Shown here: in pieces, positions 1 to 8,893 of the stretch
Numbering within the stretch: position 1 is the first letter of the stretch
Layout: each line of letters opens with the position of its first letter
Source: Fidelibacterota bacterium
Lineage (GTDB): Bacteria > Fidelibacterota > Marinisomatia > SCGC-AAA003-L08 > GCA-002704045
DNA: 20,381 nucleotides
Direction: 5' to 3'
Assembly: GCA_002704045.1 (NCBI GenBank)
Contig: PAFF01000037.1
Span: forward strand, 1-20,381
Notes under the pieces: generated by a model
The model's database searches: none
What the model was told of the DNA's origin: nothing
Seen by the model: the letters and a program-made list of their open reading frames with translations, nothing else
Translations under genes and position numbers: made by a program

Positions 1-172
1 TATCTTTATATTTACTTTTTAAAATTTTTATACTATTATCCGTAGATGCATTATCTACAACTATAATTTGTATATTTTCTTTTGAAGATTTTTTTAAAGA
101 ATCAATACACTCTAAAATGGTCTCTACACCATTATAATGAGGTATTATAACAGAAACTAAATATTTATCTAT
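1..172 (-). CDS. Glycosyltransferase family 2, N-terminal fragment (runs off left edge)
   Basis: The reverse strand reads about 57 codons beginning I/M-DKYLVSVIIPHYNG and continuing through IIVVDNASTDNS. This is the classic opening of a GT-A fold family 2 glycosyltransferase: first beta strand, then the nucleotide-binding 'VVDNASTDNS' strand. The style resembles rhamnosyl- or WbbL-type GT2 enzymes that add sugars to cell-surface glycans; donor and acceptor cannot be told from this fragment. The catalytic DxD region lies outside the window. The frame has an upstream TAA and then no ATG, GTG or TTG, so the best start is an ATA codon at 172-170. It overlaps the TAG of the upstream DUF2723 gene and lies 6 nt after an AGGA. 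The two genes are therefore probably translationally coupled. A miscalled ATG cannot be excluded. Confidence 0.8.
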   Translation of the reverse strand, partial: MDKYLVSVIIPHYNGVETILECIDSLKKSSKENIQIIVVDNASTDNSIKILKSKYKD

Positions 173-3117
173 GATATATCCTTTAAAATATTAAGATATT
201 CAAGAGCTTGAGAGTCATTAGGATTATTTAAAATCCAATTCTCAAGTAAATTGACTGCTTTATCTAATTGATTAGATTGTGAATATGCTTGAACAAGCGC
301 TAAAACTATTTCAAACTGATTTGGATAATCTATATTTAGATCTTTGTAGATTTCTATTGCTTTATCAAAATCTTGTAAATCTTGCATAAATAATTGTCCA
401 ATATAGTATTTATCTTCTAAACTCGTGCTTGAGTTAGATAAAATTTTATTCAATACTTCTATATATTTAAAACTATCACCAGCTTCTTTATAAATTCTAC
501 CTACTTGAATTTCCAATTCTGTATTTCGCATAGGTAAAATTTTTGAAGGAAAATATTGTTCCATCAAATTAAGTAAATTTAAAGTTTCTTTATTTTTATT
601 AATTCTTTCTGAATATATTGTTTCTATACCAAGTTGCAAAAAAGAAGATCTATAGTTTTGTATTAATCGATGAATATTATCATTAAAATAGATTTTATCG
701 TTATTAAGATTTCTATATCTATATACTCCATTACCAGATTCAATATAATTAGTATACTGATTACCATCATAGATGATATTATCATAATTATTAGTTTCTG
801 TTATATTTTGTATCATTTTAGAATGATTTAATTTATCATCACCAACTTTTTCAGATTTCAATTTAAAAACTAATCCTTCCATTTGGAGATAATCATCTAA
901 ACCTAATCTATTTTCTGGCGAGACTGTTACAGCAAAATAAATTGGCCTTTCTATAGGTAAATCATTAATTAATTGGATTATCATAAAATCTTGAACTCTT
1001 AAAAAAGAACCATGTGTTGGATTCAATTTCCAATTTATAAAATTATCATCGTACTTTACTTTAACATCCATTTGATTCCATGGTACTAGATCAAAACCCA
1101 TTCTAACATCCCAATTAGCTTGATAAATCTTTTGAGAAGCTTGATTTAATTTATTTCTATAATTATTCCAAGAATTTTGATCTTCAAATTTTTCACCAAT
1201 ATCATATTTATTGTTATTATTATTATCTGTAAATGGTTCACCTAAGTCATATATACTATTAGTGGAAGTATAGGATTGTAAGGCTCTTACTGTTGCAATA
1301 TATGGTCCATATACACCCATTCTATCTATTAGTTGATCATCTAATTGAATAGGTAATTTAGGAAAGTCATTTTTTAATTGATGTATATACCAATCAGTAT
1401 TTAAAAGACTTAGATTGACAACTCTTACATCTTTTCTAACACCCTCAACTTCTTGTATATACCAAAGAGGAAATGTATCATTGTCACCATTAGTAAATAT
1501 TATTCCATTAGGCTCACAGGAATTTAGTAGATTATATGCATAATCCCAAGCTACATAGTTACCACTTCTATTATGTTCGTGATAATTTGCATAAAGCATC
1601 ATAAATGGCATTAATATAAATATTAAAGCTATAAAAATAACTGAAGCAGTGTTTGATTTAATATATTGTCTTATTCTTTCAAGAATGCCTGTAATACCAA
1701 TACCTATCCATATTGAGAATGCAAAAAAACTTCCAACATATGAATAATCTCTCTCTCGAGGTTGAGGATCATACTGGTTTAGATAGAGAATAATCATCAC
1801 ACCTGTTGCAGCAAAAAGTGCAAGAACTGCTAATGCTTTTTTCCAATCTTTTTTGAAATGATGGAATAATCCACCAATACCTATGATGAATGCCAATGGG
1901 AAAATAAATTGTTTCCAATTTATTCCATCTAATGACTTTATATATTGTCCATCTTTTGTTATTAAATCCCAAGATCGGTCATTAGAGTTTTCTCGTCCAA
2001 TGAATTGCCAAGCAAAATATCTAAAATACATTTCTTTAAATTGGTAATCCAATACAAAAGTTTTAACTTCTTCTCTTGTGGGATCCTTTATATTTCTTTT
2101 ATCTACCCACCTAGAAATATACGATGAATTTAATAGACTTTGTTTTCTATCAGTTATTGACCAGCTACCATACTGATCACGATTTAAATAAGATAATGCT
2201 CTATCAATAGTATCTGGATTATTTTCGTTAATTGCTGGGTGTTGTGTAGCTCTTATAAAGATAGTTGTATAAGATGTATAACCTATAAAAACCAACATAA
2301 TACAAGCAAAAATAGTTGACAGTTCTTTATTTTTTATAATAATTGAATAAACTGTGATAGACAATATTATTAAAATTAAAATTATTGGAACATATAAATT
2401 ATAATTTGCGGCTAATTTAGGTAATCCTTTTATCACTCCCTGATATATGAATAAATAAATACCTACAGATGTTAAACCTGCAATTAAAAATGTTATTAAT
2501 TTAAATTCAAAACGTTTATAATAGACTATTAAAGCTATAAAAGGTAAAGCTAATAAATTTAATAAATGTACACCTGATGCTAATCCAAGCATGTAAGAAA
2601 TAAGTAAAATATTTCTAATATTACCAGTTTTTTCTGTATTTTGACTCCACCTTAATATTAACCATACAACAATTGCAGTGAAAAAAGTTGACATTGCATA
2701 AACTTCAGCCTCTACAGCATTAAACCAATGTGAATCTGTTACTGCAAATGTACAAGCACCTATGAAACCGCCACCATAGGCAATTATTGCATCTGATGTA
2801 TTTTTAACTTTTCCTCTCCATTCTTTAACTAATTGAACAATTATCAGATACAAAAACATTACTGCTAAAGCACTAACAATTGGAGATATCAAATTAACTC
2901 TTGCTCCTATATCTGAAAAAAGTGGAATTTGAGAAAAAACATTACCTAACAACAAATATAAAGGACTTCCAGGCGGATGTGGAACTCCCATAATTACTGA
3001 GGTAGCTATAAATTCTCCGCAGTCCCAAAAAGATGCTGTTGGTGCCATTGTCATTAAATATATAATGAAAGAATAACAGAATGTTAAAATAGCAATATAT
3101 TGATTTATTTTTTTCAT
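169..3117 (-). CDS. DUF2723 polytopic membrane protein with TPR tail, probable GT-C protein O-glycosyltransferase (TMEM260-like)
   Basis: A 982-residue protein. Residues about 5-510 hold many hydrophobic membrane segments. The first extracytoplasmic loop carries FWDCGEF (D32, E35) and HPPGSPLY (47-54), the hallmark of DUF2723; acidic residues in this loop are the expected catalytic site of GT-C enzymes. Later family landmarks are YDPQPRERDYSYVG and GDNDTFPLWYIQEVEG. A soluble extracytoplasmic part follows, and about residues 870-982 look like TPR helices (FDKAIEIYKDL, LDKAVNLLENW). Known: the human DUF2723 protein TMEM260 is a protein O-mannosyltransferase. Inferred: this protein glycosylates exported proteins using a polyprenyl-linked sugar. 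An acidic/Asn-rich EF-hand-like loop at 626-646 is unusual. The ATG at 3117 has no clear Shine-Dalgarno. It lies 56 bp after recG and overlaps the downstream GT2 gene. The substrate is unknown. Confidence 0.85.
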   Translation of the reverse strand: MKKINQYIAILTFCYSFIIYLMTMAPTASFWDCGEFIATSVIMGVPHPPGSPLYLLLGNVFSQIPLFSDIGARVNLISPIVSALAVMFLYLIIVQLVKEWRGKVKNTSDAIIAYGGGFIGACTFAVTDSHWFNAVEAEVYAMSTFFTAIVVWLILRWSQNTEKTGNIRNILLISYMLGLASGVHLLNLLALPFIALIVYYKRFEFKLITFLIAGLTSVGIYLFIYQGVIKGLPKLAANYNLYVPIILILIILSITVYSIIIKNKELSTIFACIMLVFIGYTSYTTIFIRATQHPAINENNPDTIDRALSYLNRDQYGSWSITDRKQSLLNSSYISRWVDKRNIKDPTREEVKTFVLDYQFKEMYFRYFAWQFIGRENSNDRSWDLITKDGQYIKSLDGINWKQFIFPLAFIIGIGGLFHHFKKDWKKALAVLALFAATGVMIILYLNQYDPQPRERDYSYVGSFFAFSIWIGIGITGILERIRQYIKSNTASVIFIALIFILMPFMMLYANYHEHNRSGNYVAWDYAYNLLNSCEPNGIIFTNGDNDTFPLWYIQEVEGVRKDVRVVNLSLLNTDWYIHQLKNDFPKLPIQLDDQLIDRMGVYGPYIATVRALQSYTSTNSIYDLGEPFTDNNNNNKYDIGEKFEDQNSWNNYRNKLNQASQKIYQANWDVRMGFDLVPWNQMDVKVKYDDNFINWKLNPTHGSFLRVQDFMIIQLINDLPIERPIYFAVTVSPENRLGLDDYLQMEGLVFKLKSEKVGDDKLNHSKMIQNITETNNYDNIIYDGNQYTNYIESGNGVYRYRNLNNDKIYFNDNIHRLIQNYRSSFLQLGIETIYSERINKNKETLNLLNLMEQYFPSKILPMRNTELEIQVGRIYKEAGDSFKYIEVLNKILSNSSTSLEDKYYIGQLFMQDLQDFDKAIEIYKDLNIDYPNQFEIVLALVQAYSQSNQLDKAVNLLENWILNNPNDSQALEYLNILKDIS

Positions 3118-3173
3118 ATTTATTTTTATTAAAATTTATTTTATTAAAGTTTGAATTTATAACATTTTGTTTT

Positions 3174-5267
3174 TTAACTAATATCAATAAATTCAATCAT
3201 TTCCTTATAATATTTCAAAAATTGCTTTTTGACTGGAATATTTTCTTTTTTATCAAGCTTTGGATCTTTTTCAATTAAAGAAAATGCAGCATTTCTTGCA
3301 ATACGAATGATTGAACCATCTTTAATGATATTTCCTATTTTTAATTTCATGTAACCATGTTGTCTCTTACCAAAATAATCTCCGGGTCCTCTTATCTTCA
3401 AGTCTTCATCAGAAATAATAAAACCATCATTAGTGTTTTCCATAATTTTTAATCTTTTATGTGAATCAGGTGTGAATTTTCTTGCTATTAGGATACAAAA
3501 ACTTTTTTGGCTGCCTCTACCAACTCTTCCCCTAAGTTGATGTAATTGAGATAAACCAAATCTTTCAGCGTTATCAATTATCATTAAAGTTGAATTAGGT
3601 ACATCAATTCCAACTTCTATAACAGTAGTAGAAACTAAAATATTAATTTTATTTTGAGAAAACATATCCATAATTTTGTTCCGTTCATCAATTTTCATTT
3701 TACCATCTAAATAACCAACATTATAATCAGAAAAAATATTTTTTATTTTTTCATATCCAGATTTAGCAGCTTTTAAATCTATGTACTCACTATCATCAAT
3801 TAATGGATATACAATAAAACACTGCTGTCCTTTGATCAGTATTTTTTTTATAAAATCATATACTTCATTCAATTTATCTTGTTGAATAACTTTTGTTTCA
3901 ATTTTTTTTCTATTTTTAGGTAGTTCATCAATTACAGATACATCTATATCACCATGGTATGTAAATGCTAATGTTCTAGGAATTGGTGTTGCAGTCATTG
4001 CCAATATTTCTGGATTATATCCTTTATCAATAATTTTTTTTCTTTGTTCTACTCCAAAACGATGTTGTTCATCAATGATAACTAAACCTAAATCTTTAAA
4101 AATAACTTGATCCTGTATCAATGCATGGGTACCAATAATAATTTGCAATTCACCTGATTTTAGATCTTCTAAAAGATTACTTTTCTGTGAAATTGAAAGG
4201 CTACCAGTTAACAAACCTGATTTAATATTTACTAAATCACAATATTTTTTAAAACTTCTATAATGTTGTTCTGCCAATAGCTCTGTTGGTGCTAAAACAG
4301 CTACTTGAGAATTATTGCCAATAACAATGGAAGCTATTAAAGTTGCAACAATTGTTTTACCAGATCCAACATCACCCTGCAATAAACGGTTCATTTGCTT
4401 ATTAGAAATTAAATCTGAGCGTATTTCCTTTAAAACTTTTATTTGTGAATTGGTTAATGTAAAAGGAATTTCATCATACATTTTCTTTACATAATGACCT
4501 CTTTTTAAATATACTTTACCATTAGTGTTTTCAATCCTTTTTTTCCTTAATGCCATTAATAATTGGAGAAAAAAATGTTCATCAAATTTTAATCTATAAA
4601 TTGCATTTTTTAAATTATGTGAATCATCTGGCTGATGAATATTGATTATTGAACTACATCTATTTATTAATCCATATTCTTTTAAAAAATTAACTGTAAA
4701 GTAATCATTTATAACTAAATGAGTTTTTTCAATAGCATTACGAATTATTTTTCTAAAGCCTTTACTTTCTAAGCCAACTTTTTTTAATTCTGATGTCCCT
4801 GGATATACTGCGATGATTTGGCCTGTGTTTATTGGATCATCATTGTCCTCCAATGAGTCAAATTCAGGATGAGTTATATTAAATCCATTGAAAAAATCTA
4901 CTTTACCATAAGCTGCAATTATATCGCCAATTTCAAATTTTCCAGTGATCCAACTTAAAGCATGAAACCATATTAGATTAATGTTTCCATAATTATCATT
5001 TAATGTTACTTGGTAATAATTTCTTTTTCTTGTTTTTTTTAAACCACAGCTTTGAACTTTACCAACAACTAAAACTTCTTGACCTACTTTAATCATATTC
5101 ATTTTAGTGATTATAGATCTGTCAATATACTTTCTTGGATAATAATATAGAAGATCGCCTATATCCAAAATATGATGATCTTTTAAAGTTTTTGCTCGCC
5201 TAGGACCAACACCTTTCAGATAAGTTACATCTGTTGTTAAATTAATCTTATTATTTATATTATCTAT
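3174..5267 (-). CDS. recG: ATP-dependent DNA helicase RecG
   Basis: RecG remodels stalled replication forks and branch-migrates Holliday junctions. The order is complete: a helix-hairpin-helix-like YLKGVGPRRAKTL, the wedge OB domain (about residues 75-150), Walker A GDVGSGKT (about 298-305), DEQH box (about 400), TATPIPRT, the helicase C-terminal motifs VIEVGIDVP and QLRGRVGRG, and the TRG-type RGPGDYFGKRQHG. The first usual start codon, TTG at 5168, would cut off the conserved YLKGVGPRRAKTL segment, which reads in frame upstream. That frame opens right after the valS stop, which lies in the same frame. It offers no ATG, GTG or TTG before the conserved motif. I place the start at ATA 5267-5265, giving 697 residues, close to E. 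coli RecG at 693. ATT or CTG downstream, or a sequence error, are alternatives. Cotranscription with valS is likely. Confidence 0.93.
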   Translation of the reverse strand: MDNINNKINLTTDVTYLKGVGPRRAKTLKDHHILDIGDLLYYYPRKYIDRSIITKMNMIKVGQEVLVVGKVQSCGLKKTRKRNYYQVTLNDNYGNINLIWFHALSWITGKFEIGDIIAAYGKVDFFNGFNITHPEFDSLEDNDDPINTGQIIAVYPGTSELKKVGLESKGFRKIIRNAIEKTHLVINDYFTVNFLKEYGLINRCSSIINIHQPDDSHNLKNAIYRLKFDEHFFLQLLMALRKKRIENTNGKVYLKRGHYVKKMYDEIPFTLTNSQIKVLKEIRSDLISNKQMNRLLQGDVGSGKTIVATLIASIVIGNNSQVAVLAPTELLAEQHYRSFKKYCDLVNIKSGLLTGSLSISQKSNLLEDLKSGELQIIIGTHALIQDQVIFKDLGLVIIDEQHRFGVEQRKKIIDKGYNPEILAMTATPIPRTLAFTYHGDIDVSVIDELPKNRKKIETKVIQQDKLNEVYDFIKKILIKGQQCFIVYPLIDDSEYIDLKAAKSGYEKIKNIFSDYNVGYLDGKMKIDERNKIMDMFSQNKINILVSTTVIEVGIDVPNSTLMIIDNAERFGLSQLHQLRGRVGRGSQKSFCILIARKFTPDSHKRLKIMENTNDGFIISDEDLKIRGPGDYFGKRQHGYMKLKIGNIIKDGSIIRIARNAAFSLIEKDPKLDKKENIPVKKQFLKYYKEMIEFIDIS

Positions 5268-5273
5268 TTTAAC

Positions 5274-7886
5274 TTATTCTAATGATTTTAAATTAATTTT
5301 TAATTTTTCAAGAGATGACATGTATTTATTATGCTTGGTTTGTTCATTTTTAACAACATTTTCAGGTGCTCTGGAAATAAAATTTTTATTATTTAATTTT
5401 GAATTAACAGAATTTAATCTACCAACTATATCTTGAATTTGATTTTCTAATCGCCTTTTTTCTTTATCTAAATCAATTAAACCTGCAAGTGGTATAAAAA
5501 GTTCAATATTATTCACAACTGCAACTGCTGATTGAGATGGCTTTTTAATTTTTGGACCCGAACTAATAGATTCTACTTTAACCATTTTCAAAAGATAATC
5601 TGCGTAATTCTCTATTATTTTTGTGATATTTTCAGGTCCCCTCAAAATTATAATAATATTTTTTGACGGAGAAATACCTAAATTTGTTTTAACATTTCTA
5701 ATTGATGAAATTACTTCCTTGATTATTTTAATTTCATTTTCAATGTCAGGTAAAATTTTAGTTTTATCTATTGAAGGCCAACTAGAAACAGTTAAAAACT
5801 TATCATTTTTAGATATCATTGTCCAAATCTCTTCTGTGATAAAAGGAATATATGGATGTAATAATTTTAAAATTGTTTCAAGAACAAAAACACATACAGA
5901 TATTGCATTTTTTTTATCTGTTTTAATTTGGCTATAAAATCTTACTTTTGAAAATTCAATATACCAATCACAAAAATCACTCCAAACAAAATCATATACC
6001 AATTTAATTGATTCATTCAACTTATATTGATCATAAGAATCATTAACATTCAAAATAGTTTTATTCAATTTTGAAATAATCCATTTATCAGTTTTATTTA
6101 GTTTTAGATTTGGATCATTTATTGACATATATTCATCATCAATATTCATTATAACAAAACGAGCGGAATTCCAGAGCTTATTTATAAAATTTCTACCAAT
6201 TTCAATTCTGTCTTTAGAAAAAATAATATCTGAACCTTGTGGTGCAATTAATAACATACCTACCCTTAACGCATCTGCACCAAACTCATCAATCAGGTCT
6301 AATGGATCTGGAGAATTACCTAGACTTTTACTCATTTTTCTTCCCTTGTTATCTCTAACAATACCATTAAAATAAACATTAGAAAATGGAATTTGTTTTT
6401 CAAAATGTAAACCAGCCATAATCATTCTTGCGACCCAGAAGAATATTATATCTGCTCCAGTAACAAGATCTTGAGTAGGATAAAAAGTTTTTAATGCTTT
6501 TGTTTTTTTAGGCCAACCTAATGTGGCCATAGGCCAGAGCCAAGATGAAAACCAAGTATCTAAAACATCTTCATCTTGTATCCAATTTTTTCCAGAAGGT
6601 GGTTCAATACCACAATATATTTCAGATCCTCTATACCAAACTGGAATTCTATGTCCCCACCATAGCTGTCTTGAGATACACCAATCTTTAATATTATTTA
6701 ACCAATGGTTATAAATTTTAGTCCATCGACTTGGATAAAATTTAATTTTTTCTTTTTCTACCACACTTAAAGCTTTTGTGGCAAAAGTATCCATTTTAAG
6801 ATACCATTGATTTGAAAGATATGGCTCAACAATTGCATCAGTTCGCTCTGAATATCCTACATTGTGAGTATATTCATTAATTTTGTCAAGCAAACCTAAT
6901 GAATCAATTTCTTTTACTATTTTTTTTCTAGCTTCAAATCTATCCAAACCTATATAGCTTTTGGGAGCATTATCATTTATTGAACCATCAGGATTAAAAA
7001 TATTAATTATTTCTAAATTATTTTTTGTACCCATATTAAAATCATTAGGGTCGTGTGCTGGAGTAACCTTAACACATCCTGTTCCAAATTTTATATCAAC
7101 ATATTCATCTCCAAAAATTGGTATTTCTTTATTAACTATTGGTAAAATAACACTTTTACCAATCAAATTTATATATCTTTTATCATTTGGATTCACAGCA
7201 ATACCTGTATCTCCAAGCATCGTTTCAGGACGTGTTGTTGCAACAATGACAAATTCCTTTGAATCTTTAATTGGATATTTAAAATGCCATAAATTTCCTT
7301 TTGTTTCTCTATATATAACTTCCTCGTCTGACAATGCTGTCATACTTTTTGGATCCCAATTTATTATCCTTTCACCTTTATATATCAATCCATCATTATA
7401 TAATTTGACGAAACACTCCAATACAGAATTACTATAGTCGTCATCCATTGTAAATTTTTCTCTATCCCAATCGCAAGAACATCCTAGCCTTTTTAATTGA
7501 TTAATTATTGTCCCACCATATTTATCTTTCCATTGCCAAGCATGCTTTAAAAATTCGTCTCTACCTATTTCATTTTTATCAATTCCTTCATCTTTTAATT
7601 TTTTGGTAACCTTTGCTTCTGTTGCAATTGAAGCATGATCTGTTCCTGGAAGCCAAAGTGTATTTTTACCCTGCATGCGAGCTTTTCTTATTAATACATC
7701 TTGAATAGTGTTATTTAAAACATGTCCTAAATGCAATTTACCAGTCACATTTGGCGGTGGGATCATAATTGCATAAGATTCTAAATTAGAATTATCACTT
7801 GGTGAAAAAACTTTATTTGTTTCCCATTTTTCATACCATTTCTTTTCAACAATGGATGGATTATACGTTTTTAATAATTCTTTCAT
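5274..7886 (-). CDS. valS: Valyl-tRNA synthetase
   Basis: An 870-residue class I aminoacyl-tRNA synthetase that charges tRNA-Val in the cytoplasm. The HIGH motif appears as HLGH (52-55) within PPPNVTGKLHLGH. The editing CP1 domain follows, with TTRPETMLGDTG and GTGCVKVTPAHDPND, which recognises and hydrolyses mischarged Thr-tRNA. The KMSKS loop is intact at about 514-518 (GRKMSKSLGNSPDP). The anticodon-binding domain is followed by the ValRS-specific C-terminal coiled-coil arm, whose start is LIDLDKEKRRLENQIQDI and which carries the typical FISRAPENVV. Length is normal for the family. The ATG at 7886 has an upstream AGG about 8 nt away. No T-box leader is visible in the 86 bp upstream. It heads the leftward valS-recG-DUF2723-GT2 unit and is divergent from miaA. 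Confidence 0.98.
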   Translation of the reverse strand: MKELLKTYNPSIVEKKWYEKWETNKVFSPSDNSNLESYAIMIPPPNVTGKLHLGHVLNNTIQDVLIRKARMQGKNTLWLPGTDHASIATEAKVTKKLKDEGIDKNEIGRDEFLKHAWQWKDKYGGTIINQLKRLGCSCDWDREKFTMDDDYSNSVLECFVKLYNDGLIYKGERIINWDPKSMTALSDEEVIYRETKGNLWHFKYPIKDSKEFVIVATTRPETMLGDTGIAVNPNDKRYINLIGKSVILPIVNKEIPIFGDEYVDIKFGTGCVKVTPAHDPNDFNMGTKNNLEIINIFNPDGSINDNAPKSYIGLDRFEARKKIVKEIDSLGLLDKINEYTHNVGYSERTDAIVEPYLSNQWYLKMDTFATKALSVVEKEKIKFYPSRWTKIYNHWLNNIKDWCISRQLWWGHRIPVWYRGSEIYCGIEPPSGKNWIQDEDVLDTWFSSWLWPMATLGWPKKTKALKTFYPTQDLVTGADIIFFWVARMIMAGLHFEKQIPFSNVYFNGIVRDNKGRKMSKSLGNSPDPLDLIDEFGADALRVGMLLIAPQGSDIIFSKDRIEIGRNFINKLWNSARFVIMNIDDEYMSINDPNLKLNKTDKWIISKLNKTILNVNDSYDQYKLNESIKLVYDFVWSDFCDWYIEFSKVRFYSQIKTDKKNAISVCVFVLETILKLLHPYIPFITEEIWTMISKNDKFLTVSSWPSIDKTKILPDIENEIKIIKEVISSIRNVKTNLGISPSKNIIIILRGPENITKIIENYADYLLKMVKVESISSGPKIKKPSQSAVAVVNNIELFIPLAGLIDLDKEKRRLENQIQDIVGRLNSVNSKLNNKNFISRAPENVVKNEQTKHNKYMSSLEKLKINLKSLE

Positions 7887-7972
7887 AATTTTGCCTAAAA
7901 ATAAATTAATTTCTTTTCATAAATTAATACTAATTAACATTTAAGATTAATTATAATATTTTATTTTAATAA
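7887..7972. promoter_or_regulatory. Divergent promoter region between valS and miaA
   Basis: This 86 bp AT-rich gap is the only place where transcription of both the leftward valS unit and the rightward miaA unit can start. A perfect TATAAT lies at 7952-7957 on the plus strand, 15 bp before the miaA ATG. Because the local sequence ATTATAAT is palindromic, a TATAAT also reads on the minus strand at 7955-7950, toward valS. No convincing -35 box is seen at the right spacing for either direction. The boxes are guesses in a very AT-rich background; only the divergent arrangement is firm. Confidence 0.4.
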
Positions 7973-8893
7973 ATGAATAATAAAAAATATAAATTTGATT
8001 TAATAGTCATATTAGGAGCAACTGCAACCGGAAAAACAAATCTAGCAGTAAAAATTGCTGATAAATATAATGGAGAAATAATTTCTGCTGACTCAAGACA
8101 AATATATAAAAAATTAAATATAGGTACAGGTAAAGATTATAATGAATATATTATCAATGATAAAAAGATTCATTACCATCTCATAGATATAATTGAACCT
8201 AATATAGATTATTCTGTTTTCCAATTTCAAAATGATTTTAAAACCGCGTACAATAAAATAAAATCAAAAAACAAAGTTCCAATTTTATGTGGAGGAACTG
8301 GATTATATATTGAATCAATTTTACTTGATTATCCACTAAATAACATTGGACCAAATTATAAGCTAAGGGAAAAACTAGAAAGCAAATCAATCAATTCATT
8401 ATTAAAATTAGCCGGAGAAAAATTCATTAAAAATGCAAATGAATCTGAATTAAATAATAAAAGAAGAATTATACGATACATTGAGAGGATAAATCAAACT
8501 CAAAGAAAATCAAAACAAGTTATTAAAATAGATAATCCACTGATTATAGGAACAAATTTTGATAGGTCCTTAATAAGAAAAAAGATAAAAAAAAGACTGT
8601 TAAAAAGATTAAATGAAGGTTTAGTTGAAGAAGTAAAAAATTTACTTAATAATGGAATTTCAAATGATAGATTAGAAAAAATTGGGCTTGAATACAAATT
8701 TGTTAGTCAATACCTAAACAATATTTACTCAAAAGATGAATTTATATTAAAACTAACGACTAGAATTCAACAATTTGCAAAAAGACAATTATCTTGGTTT
8801 AGAAGAATGGAAAGAAGAAAGTTAAAAATTAATTGGGTAGATAATGCAGATTTTAATACCTCATGCAAAATTATTGAAGATAAAATCTTTTGA
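7973..8893 (+). CDS. miaA: tRNA dimethylallyltransferase
   Basis: MiaA transfers a dimethylallyl group from DMAPP to the N6 of A37 in tRNAs that read UNN codons. The 306-residue protein has the P-loop GATATGKT (15-22), the substrate motif ISADSRQIYKKLNIGTGK with the catalytic aspartate of DSRQ, the GGTGLYIES motif, and the C-terminal QFAKRQLSWFRR that contacts tRNA. Length and motif order are typical. The ATG at 7973 is the only reasonable start and has no visible Shine-Dalgarno, possibly because the 5' leader is very short (a TATAAT lies 15 bp upstream). It is the first gene of the rightward unit. Its TGA stop overlaps the TTG start of the next gene by 4 nt, so the two are probably translationally coupled. 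Confidence 0.97.
   Translation: MNNKKYKFDLIVILGATATGKTNLAVKIADKYNGEIISADSRQIYKKLNIGTGKDYNEYIINDKKIHYHLIDIIEPNIDYSVFQFQNDFKTAYNKIKSKNKVPILCGGTGLYIESILLDYPLNNIGPNYKLREKLESKSINSLLKLAGEKFIKNANESELNNKRRIIRYIERINQTQRKSKQVIKIDNPLIIGTNFDRSLIRKKIKKRLLKRLNEGLVEEVKNLLNNGISNDRLEKIGLEYKFVSQYLNNIYSKDEFILKLTTRIQQFAKRQLSWFRRMERRKLKINWVDNADFNTSCKIIEDKIF

Noticed and set aside
1769..1972. Out-of-frame minus-strand ORF within the DUF2723 gene
   Set aside because: It lies wholly inside a well-supported membrane protein in another frame, with no ribosome site.
3174..5168. recG starting at the TTG at 5168 (664 residues)
   Set aside because: It would remove the conserved in-frame YLKGVGPRRAKTL segment that RecG proteins carry just before the DLLYYYPRKY motif.
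6961..7437. Plus-strand open frame of 158 codons inside valS
   Set aside because: It is antisense to a fully conserved valS editing-domain region and shows no protein-family features; low-stop antisense frames are expected there.
7887..7972. T-box or other riboswitch upstream of valS
   Set aside because: The region is only 86 bp, has no stem structures, no T-box core sequence and no terminator hairpin.
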